Source: Verrucomicrobia bacterium IMCC26134 (GTDB lineage: Bacteria > Verrucomicrobiota > Verrucomicrobiia > Opitutales > Opitutaceae). From it: a stretch of DNA of 64,000 bases. The translations under genes and the position numbers were made by a program. Below are positions 8,320 through 17,229 of the stretch, piece after piece (positions within the stretch are counted from its first letter, which is position 1; every line of letters starts with the position of its first letter). The stretch lies in the NCBI GenBank assembly GCA_000972765.1, contig CP011265.1, positions 3,717,001-3,781,000 of the forward strand, in the 5' to 3' direction. The notes beneath the pieces were generated by a model, which ran no database searches, was not told where the DNA came from, and saw nothing but the letters and a program-made list of their open reading frames with translations.

Positions 8320-9170
8320 AAACACGTGGACGTTTTACTATTTCCAGCGGGCTGATGGGGGCGGCTTTATGCGGCTACTTGGTGTGGGTTTTGTTTCCCA
8401 TGGTTTGGGTGGCATATTCATCTTTTAAGGCCGATGCGGCCATTCGCACCGAGCCGCTTTCCCCGCCGCGTTGGGCAGAAATCGATGGAGCGGGTTATGT
8501 CCGTGCCTGGCACGAGGCGCGTTTTGGCGACTATGTTTTGAATTCCGTTTTGGTCACCGGGATTTCGGTGGCGCTCATCCTTGTGTTGGGCTCGATGGCT
8601 GCTTATGCGCTTTCAAGGTTTCATCACCGGCTCGGCCGGCTGGTTTACACACTTTTTCTGGCCGGTCTTACCATGCCCGCACAGCTGGCAATGGTGCCGC
8701 TTTTTTTTGAGTTACGTGCTCTAGGTTTGCTCGATTCCCGTCCCGGGTTGATTCTGGTTTATTCTGCCAACGGGTTGCCTTTCGCTGTGTTTATTCTCGC
8801 GGGTTTTTTCCGCAGTTTACCGAGAAGTCTCTATGAGGCGGCTATTATCGACGGTTGTTCCGAGGCAGGCGCGTTTTGGCGGGTAATGCTGCCATTGGCG
8901 CGACCGGGACTCATCACGGTTGCGATCTTTCAATTCATCGGGATTTGGAAAGAGTATTTCTTTGCTTTCATGATTGTGGGCGGTGGCGATGGCGGTGCCC
9001 GCACCTTGCCTCTCGGTTTGGCAAATCTTGCGATTACGGCCCAGTATCGTGGCGATTATGGAATGTTATTTGCGGGTCTGGTCATGGTCACGCTTCCCAT
9101 TCTGGTGGTTTATCTGTTCCTGCAACGCCAGTTGGTAAGCGGCATAACTGCAGGTGCAGTGAAGGGTTGA
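8316..9170 (+). CDS. Sugar ABC transporter permease (MalG/UgpE type)
   Basis: This 284-residue inner-membrane permease has six hydrophobic segments and the EAA cytoplasmic loop (EAAIIDGCSEAGAFWRVMLPLARPG) that couples to the ATPase. The ATG at 8316 overlaps the TGA of the upstream permease fragment (ATGA) and has a GGAGG-type ribosome site at 8301-8305, so I prefer it to the longer frame starting at 8133. It would form the heterodimeric channel with the fused permease; with that gene split by an IS element, the importer is probably inactive in this strain, and transcription of this gene may be reduced by polarity. Confidence 0.93.
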   Translation: MKTRGRFTISSGLMGAALCGYLVWVLFPMVWVAYSSFKADAAIRTEPLSPPRWAEIDGAGYVRAWHEARFGDYVLNSVLVTGISVALILVLGSMAAYALSRFHHRLGRLVYTLFLAGLTMPAQLAMVPLFFELRALGLLDSRPGLILVYSANGLPFAVFILAGFFRSLPRSLYEAAIIDGCSEAGAFWRVMLPLARPGLITVAIFQFIGIWKEYFFAFMIVGGGDGGARTLPLGLANLAITAQYRGDYGMLFAGLVMVTLPILVVYLFLQRQLVSGITAGAVKG

Positions 9171-9228
9171 TGGGTTTTTAGCAACGTGACTTGGCAAGCG
9201 GGTTAAGTTTCGGCAGCTTCGCTGGCGT

Positions 9229-11574
9229 ATGTCCGTGAATGAGATGTCGTTTGATGCTCCGCTGAGTGCGCATGAGCCGATGCTGCTCGCTTGGTTGCGG
9301 CAGGCTGTAGACGCCCATGCCATCGTTGCCCTGACAGATCCCGCGGGTGTCATCCGGCATGTGAACGACCGGCTTTGCGAAATATCCGGATATAAACGCG
9401 AAGAGTTAATCGGTCAGACGCATCGCATGCTCAACTCGGGTTATCATGACCGGGAGTTCTTCGAAAAAATGTGGGCCACCATAACCGGTGGAGACATATG
9501 GCAGGGCACGATCTGCAACCGCGCTAAGGACGGCAGTTTGTATTGGGTTGAATCGACCATCATGCCGTTGCTCGGTATGGCGGGACGTCCCTTGGGCTAC
9601 CTAGCGCTGCGCACGGATGTAACCCAGCTTATAGACACCGAGCGTGAACTCGCGCTTAAGACGAAGGAAATGGAGCTGCTTTTCGATCATTCGCCGATCG
9701 GGTTGAGCTGGCGTGAAGTCGACGCCGAGGGACGGCCCGGATTTAATCATGTTAACCAGCGTTTCTGTGAATTGATAGGACTTAGCTCTGAAGAAGCGAC
9801 CGATCTGACAAACGTTCAGCGAGTGACTCATCCCGATGACTGGGAAAAACAGCAGACGCTCACGCGTGAGTTGTATCAGGGAAAGCATGATACGTTTACA
9901 CTTGAGAAACGTTACATACACCCCGGCGGCCGTTTCGTCTGGGGTGTGCTTACGGTGGTGGTGATTCGTGGCAAGGATGGGCGCGTGACCCACCATTTCG
10001 CGATGCTTGAGGATATCACCGCTCGACATGAAGCTGAGGAGGAGATGAGGCGCGCCGAGTCCCGCTGGCGCACTTACATTCAGACGGCGAGCGAGATTCT
10101 TTACGCGCTAACCCCGGAGGGTCGTATCAAGTTTGTTTCACAAGCCTGGACGACCAAGTTGGGTCATTCCGTGGATGAGGTCATAGGAATGTCCTTCAGG
10201 GATTTTGTGCATCCAGAGGATGTGGAGCGGTGGGACGTGTTTTTTCGCGGAACGCTTGCCAGCGGCGGGGACGGCCAAGGAATTGAATATCGGGTTCGTC
10301 ATCTTGACGGTCGCTGGATTTGGCATGCCTCGACCGGGTCTGCCTACACGGATCGTGATAAACGGCGCGCTTATTTCGGAGTTGGTCGCGACATCACCAT
10401 ACGCCGCAAGGCTCAGCAGGAATTAAGCGCGGCTTTGGCACGCCTGGAAGAAATGGCCCGGATCATCGATCGTTCCCCTTCCGTTGTCGTGCTATGGCGT
10501 GCAGAGGGTGGTAGCTGGCCGGTGGAATTTGTGTCTGCTAGTGTGAGGCAGTTTGGTTATAACCCCGAAGATCTTACAGGGAGGAAGTTAAGTTTTCGCG
10601 ATATGACGCATCCGGATGATCGGGAGCGCGTCGGTGCGGAGGTAGAGGCACACGCCGCGGCCGGTCATCAGGAATACAACCAGGAGTATCGCATTCAGTG
10701 TGCCGACGGCACGGTTCGCTGGGTGGATGACCATACCATCGTGCGGCTGGATGATGCCGGAAGAGTAACGCACCACGAAGGTCTGATCACTGATATTACA
10801 GAGCGAAAGGCTGCGGCGGATCGCGCGCGGATAGCTCAGGAGCGCGAGCTCGAACTAGCGAAGGACGTGCAGCAACATTTGCTACCCAGTCGTTTCCCGG
10901 ACATGGCCAGAATCGAGCTGGAGGTGCTTTCGCAGCCATCTCTTCAGCTGGGCGGCGATTACTACGATGTCATGCGTGTCGATCATCGACATTACGGTTT
11001 CGTGATTGCCGATGTCTCTGGCAAAGGAGCCCCGGCAGCTCTCATGATGGCTGCTTGCCGAGCCAGTCTCCGGCTGTGCGCCATAGGGGAACTTTCACCT
11101 GCTGCGGTTCTTCACCGAGTCAACCGCGTGCTCCAGCCAGACATGCCGCCCGGGATGTATATCACGCTGTTTTATTGTATTTTGAATACGGATACACTGG
11201 CATTGAGATTTTGCCGTGCGGGGCACGAGGCCGGATTGTTGCTTCGCGCGGGGGGTGGATCGCCTGAATTGCTTGGCGACGGCGGCATGGCGCTCGGTAT
11301 GGCGCCCCCCGATCTATTCGAGGCCACGTTGGACGAGGGAAGGATCGTGTTAGGTGCAGGCGACTTGCTGGCACTTTATACAGATGGTATCAACGAGGCC
11401 TGTAATGCATCGGGTGATGAATTCGGGCGCGATCGCCTGGAAGACAGTTTGCGGCGTCATCAAAAAGATTCGCTGGCCGAGATTTTACGCCGAGTGGATC
11501 GATACCTACGGCAGTTTTGCACGCTCGCTCCGCGACATGATGACCGTGCGCTCTTGCTGATTCGACCACGTTGA
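9229..11574 (+). CDS. Four-PAS sensor with PP2C-type (SpoIIE/RsbU) phosphatase output
   Basis: This 781-residue cytoplasmic protein has four PAS/PAC units (roughly 25-145, 150-275, 285-400 and 410-535), each closed by a DIT- or DVT-type PAC end (RTDVTQL, LEDITARHEA, GRDITIRR, ITDITERK). A short coiled linker (ERELELAKDVQQHLLP) leads to a SpoIIE/RsbU-like phosphatase with metal-binding motifs GGDYYDV, IADVSGKGAPAA, LYTDGINEA and RHDDRALL. Such proteins dephosphorylate anti-sigma-factor antagonists. No sigma regulator lies nearby and no transmembrane segment is present, so its signal and target are unknown. It follows the ABC permease after 58 bp and might be co-transcribed. Confidence 0.93.
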   Translation: MSVNEMSFDAPLSAHEPMLLAWLRQAVDAHAIVALTDPAGVIRHVNDRLCEISGYKREELIGQTHRMLNSGYHDREFFEKMWATITGGDIWQGTICNRAKDGSLYWVESTIMPLLGMAGRPLGYLALRTDVTQLIDTERELALKTKEMELLFDHSPIGLSWREVDAEGRPGFNHVNQRFCELIGLSSEEATDLTNVQRVTHPDDWEKQQTLTRELYQGKHDTFTLEKRYIHPGGRFVWGVLTVVVIRGKDGRVTHHFAMLEDITARHEAEEEMRRAESRWRTYIQTASEILYALTPEGRIKFVSQAWTTKLGHSVDEVIGMSFRDFVHPEDVERWDVFFRGTLASGGDGQGIEYRVRHLDGRWIWHASTGSAYTDRDKRRAYFGVGRDITIRRKAQQELSAALARLEEMARIIDRSPSVVVLWRAEGGSWPVEFVSASVRQFGYNPEDLTGRKLSFRDMTHPDDRERVGAEVEAHAAAGHQEYNQEYRIQCADGTVRWVDDHTIVRLDDAGRVTHHEGLITDITERKAAADRARIAQERELELAKDVQQHLLPSRFPDMARIELEVLSQPSLQLGGDYYDVMRVDHRHYGFVIADVSGKGAPAALMMAACRASLRLCAIGELSPAAVLHRVNRVLQPDMPPGMYITLFYCILNTDTLALRFCRAGHEAGLLLRAGGGSPELLGDGGMALGMAPPDLFEATLDEGRIVLGAGDLLALYTDGINEACNASGDEFGRDRLEDSLRRHQKDSLAEILRRVDRYLRQFCTLAPRHDDRALLLIRPR

Positions 11575-11632
11575 TTTGGTGAATGCCGGGTTTGGTTGCG
11601 CCTTCGCCTGTAACAGGTGAGTTTTGTGGGAT

Positions 11633-12466
11633 ATGCCACGAACCACCGCATCTTTTCCGGTGCTCTACGAATCCCATTGTCACACCACCCTCTGCAAGCA
11701 TGCGACCGGCGAGCCGGAGGAGTATTGTTCGCATGCCGTCCGTCGTGGATTAAAGGGAATCATTTTTACCTGCCACGCTCCCCTGCCCCATGGCTGGTCG
11801 GCGGATGTGCGCATGGCTGACGGAGAGTTTAATGATTATGTTAAAATGATTGGGCGGGCCAGGATCGCTTATGCAGGGCGACTCGACGTGCGATTGGGAT
11901 TGGAAAGTGATTATGCACCCGGGTTGGAACCGTGGCTAAAAGAGCTTCATGCGCGGGAACCTCTGCACCACGTGCTGGGAAGTGTTCATTACCAGATGGA
12001 TTTTTATCGGAAAAAATATTACAATGGAGATGCTTTTGAATATCAAAAGACTTACTATGAACATCTTGCGATGGCAGCTGAGTCCGGACTATTTGATACA
12101 TTAAGTCATCCTGATTTAATTAAAAATGAAGCTCCTGCGCAGTGGCACTTTCCTCGTGTTCAGCCCTATATTGAGGCATCGCTGGATCGTATAGCCGCCA
12201 CGGGGGTAGCCATGGAGGTCAATACCAGTGGAATGTTTAAGTCGATTCGTGAAATGAACCCGGGTAAGGCGCAATTGGCTTTGATGGCTAAAAGGGGTAT
12301 TCCGGTGGTTTTGGGGTCTGATGCGCATCGCCCTAATCGGGTTGCCGATGGATTTGAGGCGGCGATGCTTTTATTGCATCAAGCGGGATACAATGAGGTG
12401 AACATTTTTCTCGATCGCCGTCGCCAGCCCATATCTCTACAAGTCGCATTGAAGAGTCTCCGCTGA
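11633..12466 (+). CDS. PHP-domain phosphatase, histidinol-phosphatase-like
   Basis: This 277-residue protein has the metal-binding histidine motifs of PHP phosphoesterases: ESHCHTTLCKHA near the N-terminus, FTCHAPLP, GLESDYAPG, GSVHY, TLSHPDLIK and GSDAHRP near the C-terminus. The order and length match HisJ/HisK-type histidinol phosphatases (last dephosphorylation in histidine synthesis). No other his gene is close, so a different small phosphoester substrate is possible. I chose the ATG at 11633; an upstream TTG at 11624 lies only three bases after an AGGTGA sequence and seems too close. Confidence 0.85.
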   Translation: MPRTTASFPVLYESHCHTTLCKHATGEPEEYCSHAVRRGLKGIIFTCHAPLPHGWSADVRMADGEFNDYVKMIGRARIAYAGRLDVRLGLESDYAPGLEPWLKELHAREPLHHVLGSVHYQMDFYRKKYYNGDAFEYQKTYYEHLAMAAESGLFDTLSHPDLIKNEAPAQWHFPRVQPYIEASLDRIAATGVAMEVNTSGMFKSIREMNPGKAQLALMAKRGIPVVLGSDAHRPNRVADGFEAAMLLLHQAGYNEVNIFLDRRRQPISLQVALKSLR

Positions 12467-12550
12467 TGGTGTCTGGACAGCATGAATTTTTGTTTTTCGC
12501 GCTTCGCTCCCCTACCCCATCCTAATGTATTGTTTCTTTGATTCTCCACC

Positions 12551-13972
12551 ATGACTGAGCAGAAACCTATAACTGAGCCAACCGATACAATTGTGGCTTT
12601 GGCCACAGCTCCAGGGACTGCCGCTCTGGCTTTGATTCGGGCAAGCGGTGGTGCATGTCGTGCTCTGGCTGCCGAGGTGTTTGATATAGAGATAGGCTCA
12701 CTTCAGGAGCGGCGTTATCGACACTCGAACTACTCTGCCCTAGACCGACAGATTTTGGATGACGTGGTGTGGTGTTTTAGTAGCGGACCACGGACCTTCA
12801 CTGGAGAAGACACTTTGGAACTATCTACCCATGGTAATCCTCTGATAGTTCAGCGTATTTTAGCGGACATGTTAATCCGTGGCTGCAGGTCAGCGGAACC
12901 GGGTGAGTTTACGCGTAGAGCATTTTTAAATGGACGCATGGATCTGACTCAAGCTGAAGCTGTTATGGACTTGATTCACGCACAAAGTGAGCGGGCATTG
13001 CATGCGGCACGCCGGCAATTAGAGGGTAGCCTTGGGCTGCATTTAGAAGGGTTGATCGCCGACCTTTTGGGTGTCTTGGCTCGAATCGAAGTTTACATTG
13101 ATTTCCCTGACGAAGATTTACCACCCGAGGATAGGGCATTGGTTTTAGCTACTCTGGTGGATGTTCTACGTGGAACAGAGCGGCTATTGGCTACGCATCG
13201 CTATGGAGACATGTTGAGGGATGGATTTAAAACAGTGCTGTTGGGTGTCCCTAATGTAGGTAAAAGCAGTCTATTAAATGCCATGGTTGGCCGAGATCGT
13301 GCGATCGTGAGCCCTGAACCAGGAACAACTAGGGATTTTATTGAGGAACGCGTTCACCTTGGGCCTCATTTGTTGAGGTTGATTGATACGGCAGGCCTCA
13401 ATCCAACCCCCGGGATCATAGAGCGTTTGGGTATGGATAAGACCATAGCTCGACTGCCTGAGGCTGATATTATTCTTTGGATAACCGATGGGACAATGCC
13501 CCCACCAAAGCCGCCTTCCGAGCTTTTGCCTTATATGAATACCGGCCGGATTTTATTGGTGCGGAACAAGGCGGATTTAGCGATGGATAATCCGGCGACT
13601 GGAAATTCGAAGGAGAAGCGTGATTTAAATACCGCAGATCCGACGCTTTCGGTTTATGTAGTTTCCGCGCTTACTGGCATGGGATTGGTTGATTTACAGG
13701 CGGCGATTATTGCTCGGGCGGATACTCTTGGGGCTGCGTTTCCAGGAGACGATCTTATAGCGATAAATTCACGTCATGCGGATGCGTTGAGCAGAGCAAA
13801 GTCTGGATTGTTGGCTGCACAGGCTGGACTATTAGCCGAGCGATCTGCTCCGAGCGAATTAGTCTCGAGCGATGTGCGCATGGCTTTGGATGCGTTGGGT
13901 GAAGTTTCTGGCCGCATAGATAACGAACGTATGTTGGATGCGCTTTTTTCCACGTTTTGCATTGGTAAATAA
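12551..13972 (+). CDS. mnmE: tRNA modification GTPase MnmE
   Basis: This 473-residue GTPase works with MnmG to install the 5-carboxymethylaminomethyl group on U34 of certain tRNAs. It has the N-terminal folate-binding domain (TIVALATAPGTAALALIRASG), the helical domain, and an inserted G domain with G1 GVPNVGKSS (about 232), G2 GTTRDF, G3 DTAG and G4 NKAD. The C-terminus is FCIGK, the invariant FCxGK motif whose Cys is catalytic. mnmG follows after 150 bp on the same strand. Codon use here is noticeably more A/T-rich than in the 40-60 kb part of the window. Confidence 0.97.
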   Translation: MTEQKPITEPTDTIVALATAPGTAALALIRASGGACRALAAEVFDIEIGSLQERRYRHSNYSALDRQILDDVVWCFSSGPRTFTGEDTLELSTHGNPLIVQRILADMLIRGCRSAEPGEFTRRAFLNGRMDLTQAEAVMDLIHAQSERALHAARRQLEGSLGLHLEGLIADLLGVLARIEVYIDFPDEDLPPEDRALVLATLVDVLRGTERLLATHRYGDMLRDGFKTVLLGVPNVGKSSLLNAMVGRDRAIVSPEPGTTRDFIEERVHLGPHLLRLIDTAGLNPTPGIIERLGMDKTIARLPEADIILWITDGTMPPPKPPSELLPYMNTGRILLVRNKADLAMDNPATGNSKEKRDLNTADPTLSVYVVSALTGMGLVDLQAAIIARADTLGAAFPGDDLIAINSRHADALSRAKSGLLAAQAGLLAERSAPSELVSSDVRMALDALGEVSGRIDNERMLDALFSTFCIGK

Positions 13973-14122
13973 CTGATTTCGGGGCGCCTACCTAGATTGC
14001 ATCGGGGATTCGTATCTTATTTCATCCTACCCCACCCCTCTATTGCTGGTAGTTATTGGCTTCCGGCTCGGTTAATTTCGCTCATCTTGATTTTTTGCAG
14101 CCTCGCAAGCCGCTAAATATCC

Positions 14123-16078
14123 ATGTCGTATGAGCTGAATTGCATGTCAACCGACACTAAAAATTATGATGTGATCGTTTGTGGAGCTGGTCACGCAGGG
14201 TGCGAGGCAGCCTTGGCGGCCGCGCGTATGGGTGCGCGCACACTACTTTTGAGCGGTAATCTTGATACGGTTGCCCAGATGAGCTGTAACCCGGCTATCG
14301 GTGGCCAAGCCAAGGGGCAGATTGTGAGAGAAATCGATGCCCTTGGCGGGGAAATGGCGATTAATACAGACCTCACCGGCATACAGTTTCGGTTGCTGAA
14401 TGAATCCAAGGGCCCGGCAGTTCAATCCCCGCGCGCTCAATGTGACAAAAAAGCTTACCAGTTTAGGCTGAAACACACCCTTGAGTTACAGGTTAACCTT
14501 AAATTATTCCAAGCTACGGTTACGGGTTTGATATTCGATAGCGGCCCCGGCGGGGTGCGAAAGGTCACTGGTGTTAGAACTAATCTGGATTTGGAGTTTT
14601 ATGGTCACACGATTGTTGTCACAACGGGGACTTTTTTACGTGGATTGATGCATATCGGGCAGAATAAAAACGAAGGAGGTCGCTTGGGTGATTTCAGTGC
14701 TAAGACGCTTTCCGCCAGTTTTCTTGAGGCGGGAATAGAACTGCAACGACTCAAAACAGGAACTCCGCCACGCATATCCGGCCGATCAATTGACTTTTCA
14801 CAGATGGAGATCCAGCGAGGCGACACTAGTCCGACCTTCTTCGCCTTTCATGATACGCGTGATTCAGAGCCTTTGTTCCACGTGGAACATGGGTCTCCGT
14901 GTGGCGAACAGCGTTTGGGTTGGACGCCGGGTAGTGATCAGGTTCCATGTTGGTTAACGCATACTACGGAACGAACCGCCCAATTGGTTAGGGATAATCT
15001 GCATTTATCTGCGATGTATTCCGGTGAAATCGAGGGAGTGGGGCCCCGATATTGTCCTTCGATTGAGGATAAGTTTGTTCGGTTCGCGGATAAACCGCGG
15101 CACATTCTGTATCTTGAGCCAGAGGGTCGTGCGACCAACGAATATTATATCAATGGGCTATCCACTTCACTGCCGTTTCCGGTTCAAGTTGAAATGGTGC
15201 GGAGTATTCCAGGATTAGAGAAAGCAGAACTGGTTAGGCCGGCATATGCCGTTGAATACGACTTTGCTCCGCCGACCCAGTTATTGGCGTCTTTGGAGTC
15301 TAAGTTGGTAGAAAACCTCTTTTTTGCGGGACAGATTAATGGCACATCTGGTTATGAGGAGGCCGCCTGTCAGGGGTTGGTCGCAGGGGTGAATGCTACT
15401 CGTAAGGCTAGAGGAGAGGCTCCGCTGATCATCGGGCGAAATGAAGGATACACCGGGGTTTTGATAGATGATCTGGTTACAAAGGGAACGACAGAGCCAT
15501 ATCGTATGTTTACCAGTCGAGCCGAACATCGACTGTTGTTTAATCATGGAAGTGCCGAGCTCCGCCTAGAGCATCTAGCAAGGCAATTTGGGCTTTTATC
15601 CCGTGGTCGATTGGCGCGTATTTTTGCCAAACGTCAGCGTATCGAAAATAGTATAGGCTTCTTGGAATCTAATAGACCTCGGGTTGGCAGTGGAGTGGGG
15701 CAGGGGACTTGGGGAGATTTGTTACGCCGGCAACAGTGCTCAATTGCTGCGGTCAGTAGCTCCGAAGAGATTTTACCTAGCGAGCTTTCATCATTATCCA
15801 TCGCCGAGCGTGATGAGGTGCTTTATCGCGTCACTTATGCGGGTTATCTCGCACGTGAGCTAAGACATGTCGCGCGTCTTCAAGAAATAGAAAAGGTTAA
15901 GATTTCAGCCGACTTTGATTTCAGTTTGGTTAAAGGTTTGCGCGCAGAAAGTATGGCGAAGTTGAAATCGGTGCGCCCCTTGAGCCTAGGCCAAGCCAGT
16001 AGAATAAGTGGGGTAAATCCGGCTGACATTAGTATCTTACTGATTTACATAGAGACTCGCCGTAAGAAGGGTCGATAA
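14123..16078 (+). CDS. mnmG: tRNA uridine-5-carboxymethylaminomethyl modification enzyme MnmG (GidA)
   Basis: This 651-residue FAD protein has the dinucleotide-binding GAGHAGCEAALAAARMG motif near residue 20, the GQAKGQIVREIDALGG signature, the LKTGTPPR block and the NGTSGYEEAACQGL signature. A second ATG at 14144 would give 644 residues with a more standard start. It partners with MnmE encoded just upstream. An exact parS-type palindrome lies inside the coding sequence at 14874-14889 (separate entry), reading FHVEH in the protein. In many bacteria mnmG sits next to parA/parB near the origin; those genes are not in this window. Confidence 0.97.
   Translation: MSYELNCMSTDTKNYDVIVCGAGHAGCEAALAAARMGARTLLLSGNLDTVAQMSCNPAIGGQAKGQIVREIDALGGEMAINTDLTGIQFRLLNESKGPAVQSPRAQCDKKAYQFRLKHTLELQVNLKLFQATVTGLIFDSGPGGVRKVTGVRTNLDLEFYGHTIVVTTGTFLRGLMHIGQNKNEGGRLGDFSAKTLSASFLEAGIELQRLKTGTPPRISGRSIDFSQMEIQRGDTSPTFFAFHDTRDSEPLFHVEHGSPCGEQRLGWTPGSDQVPCWLTHTTERTAQLVRDNLHLSAMYSGEIEGVGPRYCPSIEDKFVRFADKPRHILYLEPEGRATNEYYINGLSTSLPFPVQVEMVRSIPGLEKAELVRPAYAVEYDFAPPTQLLASLESKLVENLFFAGQINGTSGYEEAACQGLVAGVNATRKARGEAPLIIGRNEGYTGVLIDDLVTKGTTEPYRMFTSRAEHRLLFNHGSAELRLEHLARQFGLLSRGRLARIFAKRQRIENSIGFLESNRPRVGSGVGQGTWGDLLRRQQCSIAAVSSSEEILPSELSSLSIAERDEVLYRVTYAGYLARELRHVARLQEIEKVKISADFDFSLVKGLRAESMAKLKSVRPLSLGQASRISGVNPADISILLIYIETRRKKGR
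14874..14889. other. parS-like centromere site inside mnmG
   Basis: The 16-base sequence TGTTCCACGTGGAACA is a perfect palindrome and matches the bacterial parS consensus TGTTNCACGTGNAACA at every fixed position. parS sites are bound by ParB, which spreads and recruits SMC during chromosome segregation, and they cluster near the replication origin. It lies within coding DNA, as many parS sites do. I saw no second copy in the window by eye. ParB binding itself is inferred. Confidence 0.82.
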
Positions 16079-16345
16079 GCCCTTAAGTTATTAAGGATCT
16101 TTTATTTTTCGTGTGGAAAATCCTGCTCCATAAGGGAGATTGGGTAGGCATATCAGGCAAGCCAGCCATTCAGTATGCAAAACATCCCAAGTTTTTATGA
16201 AAAACCGTCTGTGCTGGTTGTAACAATTGTGAAACGCTCTGTATTTCCTCTAGGCGCGGACAGGAGGTATGGTTACTTAATTTGCTGAGTTTGCTTTTCG
16301 GCAGCTCGCTTACTGTCATATACTCGATTATACTTTCTGTCCTTT
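16079..16345. other. Intergenic region mnmG to response regulator
   Basis: This 267-bp AT-rich gap starts with a small hairpin (CCTTAA-gtta-TTAAGG, 16081-16096) followed by a T-rich stretch, a weak terminator candidate for mnmG. A TGTGGAAAA at 16112-16120 is one mismatch from a DnaA box on the opposite strand but is single. TATACT hexamers at 16319 and 16329 could be -10 elements for the two-component operon; neither has a clear -35. Confidence 0.4.
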
Positions 16346-17077
16346 ATGTCGGATAAAACCATTCCATCCGCAAAAAAAATTCTGGTCGTCGATGACGAAA
16401 CAGATGTCACTGACTTGTTGGTTTATACACTTAAGGCCAAGGGGTTTACGGTTGAAGCTGTTAATGATCCCAGTCGTAGCATAGGGATAGCGAGAACTTT
16501 TTTACCTGATTTAGTGATACTCGATGTAATGATGCCAGATTTGAATGGGATTCAGATCTGTCGTATGTTGCGTGCAGATGCTAAGTTAAAAAAAGTGCCG
16601 GTTATATTTCTTACCGCCAAGGCAGAGGAATCAGATCGTATACAGGGACTTGAAGTCGGTGCGGACGACTATATCTGTAAACCATTCAGCACAAAGGAAT
16701 TAGTTTTGAGAGTGCAGACTATTCTGCGTCGTTTGAATGAGGGTCTGGTTGAGGTTCCCCGTTTAATTACCGCCGGGCAGATCGTTTTGGATGGTGAAAG
16801 ACACATCGTTTCTGTCGCTGGTGAGGTGGTGGATCTAACCGCGACCGAATTTAAGTTACTGCGTTTACTGATGGAACGGCGCGGAAGGGTCCAGACCAGA
16901 GAGCACCTCTTGATTAATGTTTGGAACTACGAAACAGAAATTGAGACACGCACGGTCGATACCCATGTGCGTCGGTTGCGAGAGAAGCTCGCCGGCGAAG
17001 CCGACTGGATCGAGACAATCAGGGGCGTGGGTTATCGATTCGCCGAGCGTCGTGCCTCTGATATCGCAGACACGTGA
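16346..17077 (+). CDS. OmpR/PhoB-family response regulator
   Basis: This 243-residue regulator has a receiver domain (acidic pair D16-D17, phospho-acceptor D60 in VILDVMMPD, LTAK switch Thr and KPF Lys) and a winged-helix DNA-binding domain from about 130 (DLTATEFKLLRLLM, RTVDTHVRRLREKL, IRGVGYRF). Length and partner (a PAS-containing histidine kinase 152 bp downstream) match PhoB of the phosphate-starvation response, but no pst or phoU genes are nearby, so the PhoB assignment is likely rather than certain. Confidence 0.9.
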   Translation: MSDKTIPSAKKILVVDDETDVTDLLVYTLKAKGFTVEAVNDPSRSIGIARTFLPDLVILDVMMPDLNGIQICRMLRADAKLKKVPVIFLTAKAEESDRIQGLEVGADDYICKPFSTKELVLRVQTILRRLNEGLVEVPRLITAGQIVLDGERHIVSVAGEVVDLTATEFKLLRLLMERRGRVQTREHLLINVWNYETEIETRTVDTHVRRLREKLAGEADWIETIRGVGYRFAERRASDIADT

Positions 17078-17229
17078 TGGTAATCCTTGCGTAGTGGGCT
17101 GGAAGGGCACGGATTTTGCATCCTCAACCAATCCACAATGATCGCGGTGAGGTGATGATTCCGTGTTCACCAGGGAGTCTTCAGACAACCATTGATTAAA
17201 GTATTTTAAACGTAACCGAATAACCGTTC

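Noticed and set aside
14123-16078. CRISPR arrays, tRNA and rRNA genes across the window
   Set aside because: I looked for regularly spaced repeats, T-arm motifs and conserved rRNA segments throughout and saw none.
16112-16120. DnaA-box-like TGTGGAAAA after mnmG
   Set aside because: A single site with one mismatch and no companions; not enough for an origin despite the parS-like site nearby.
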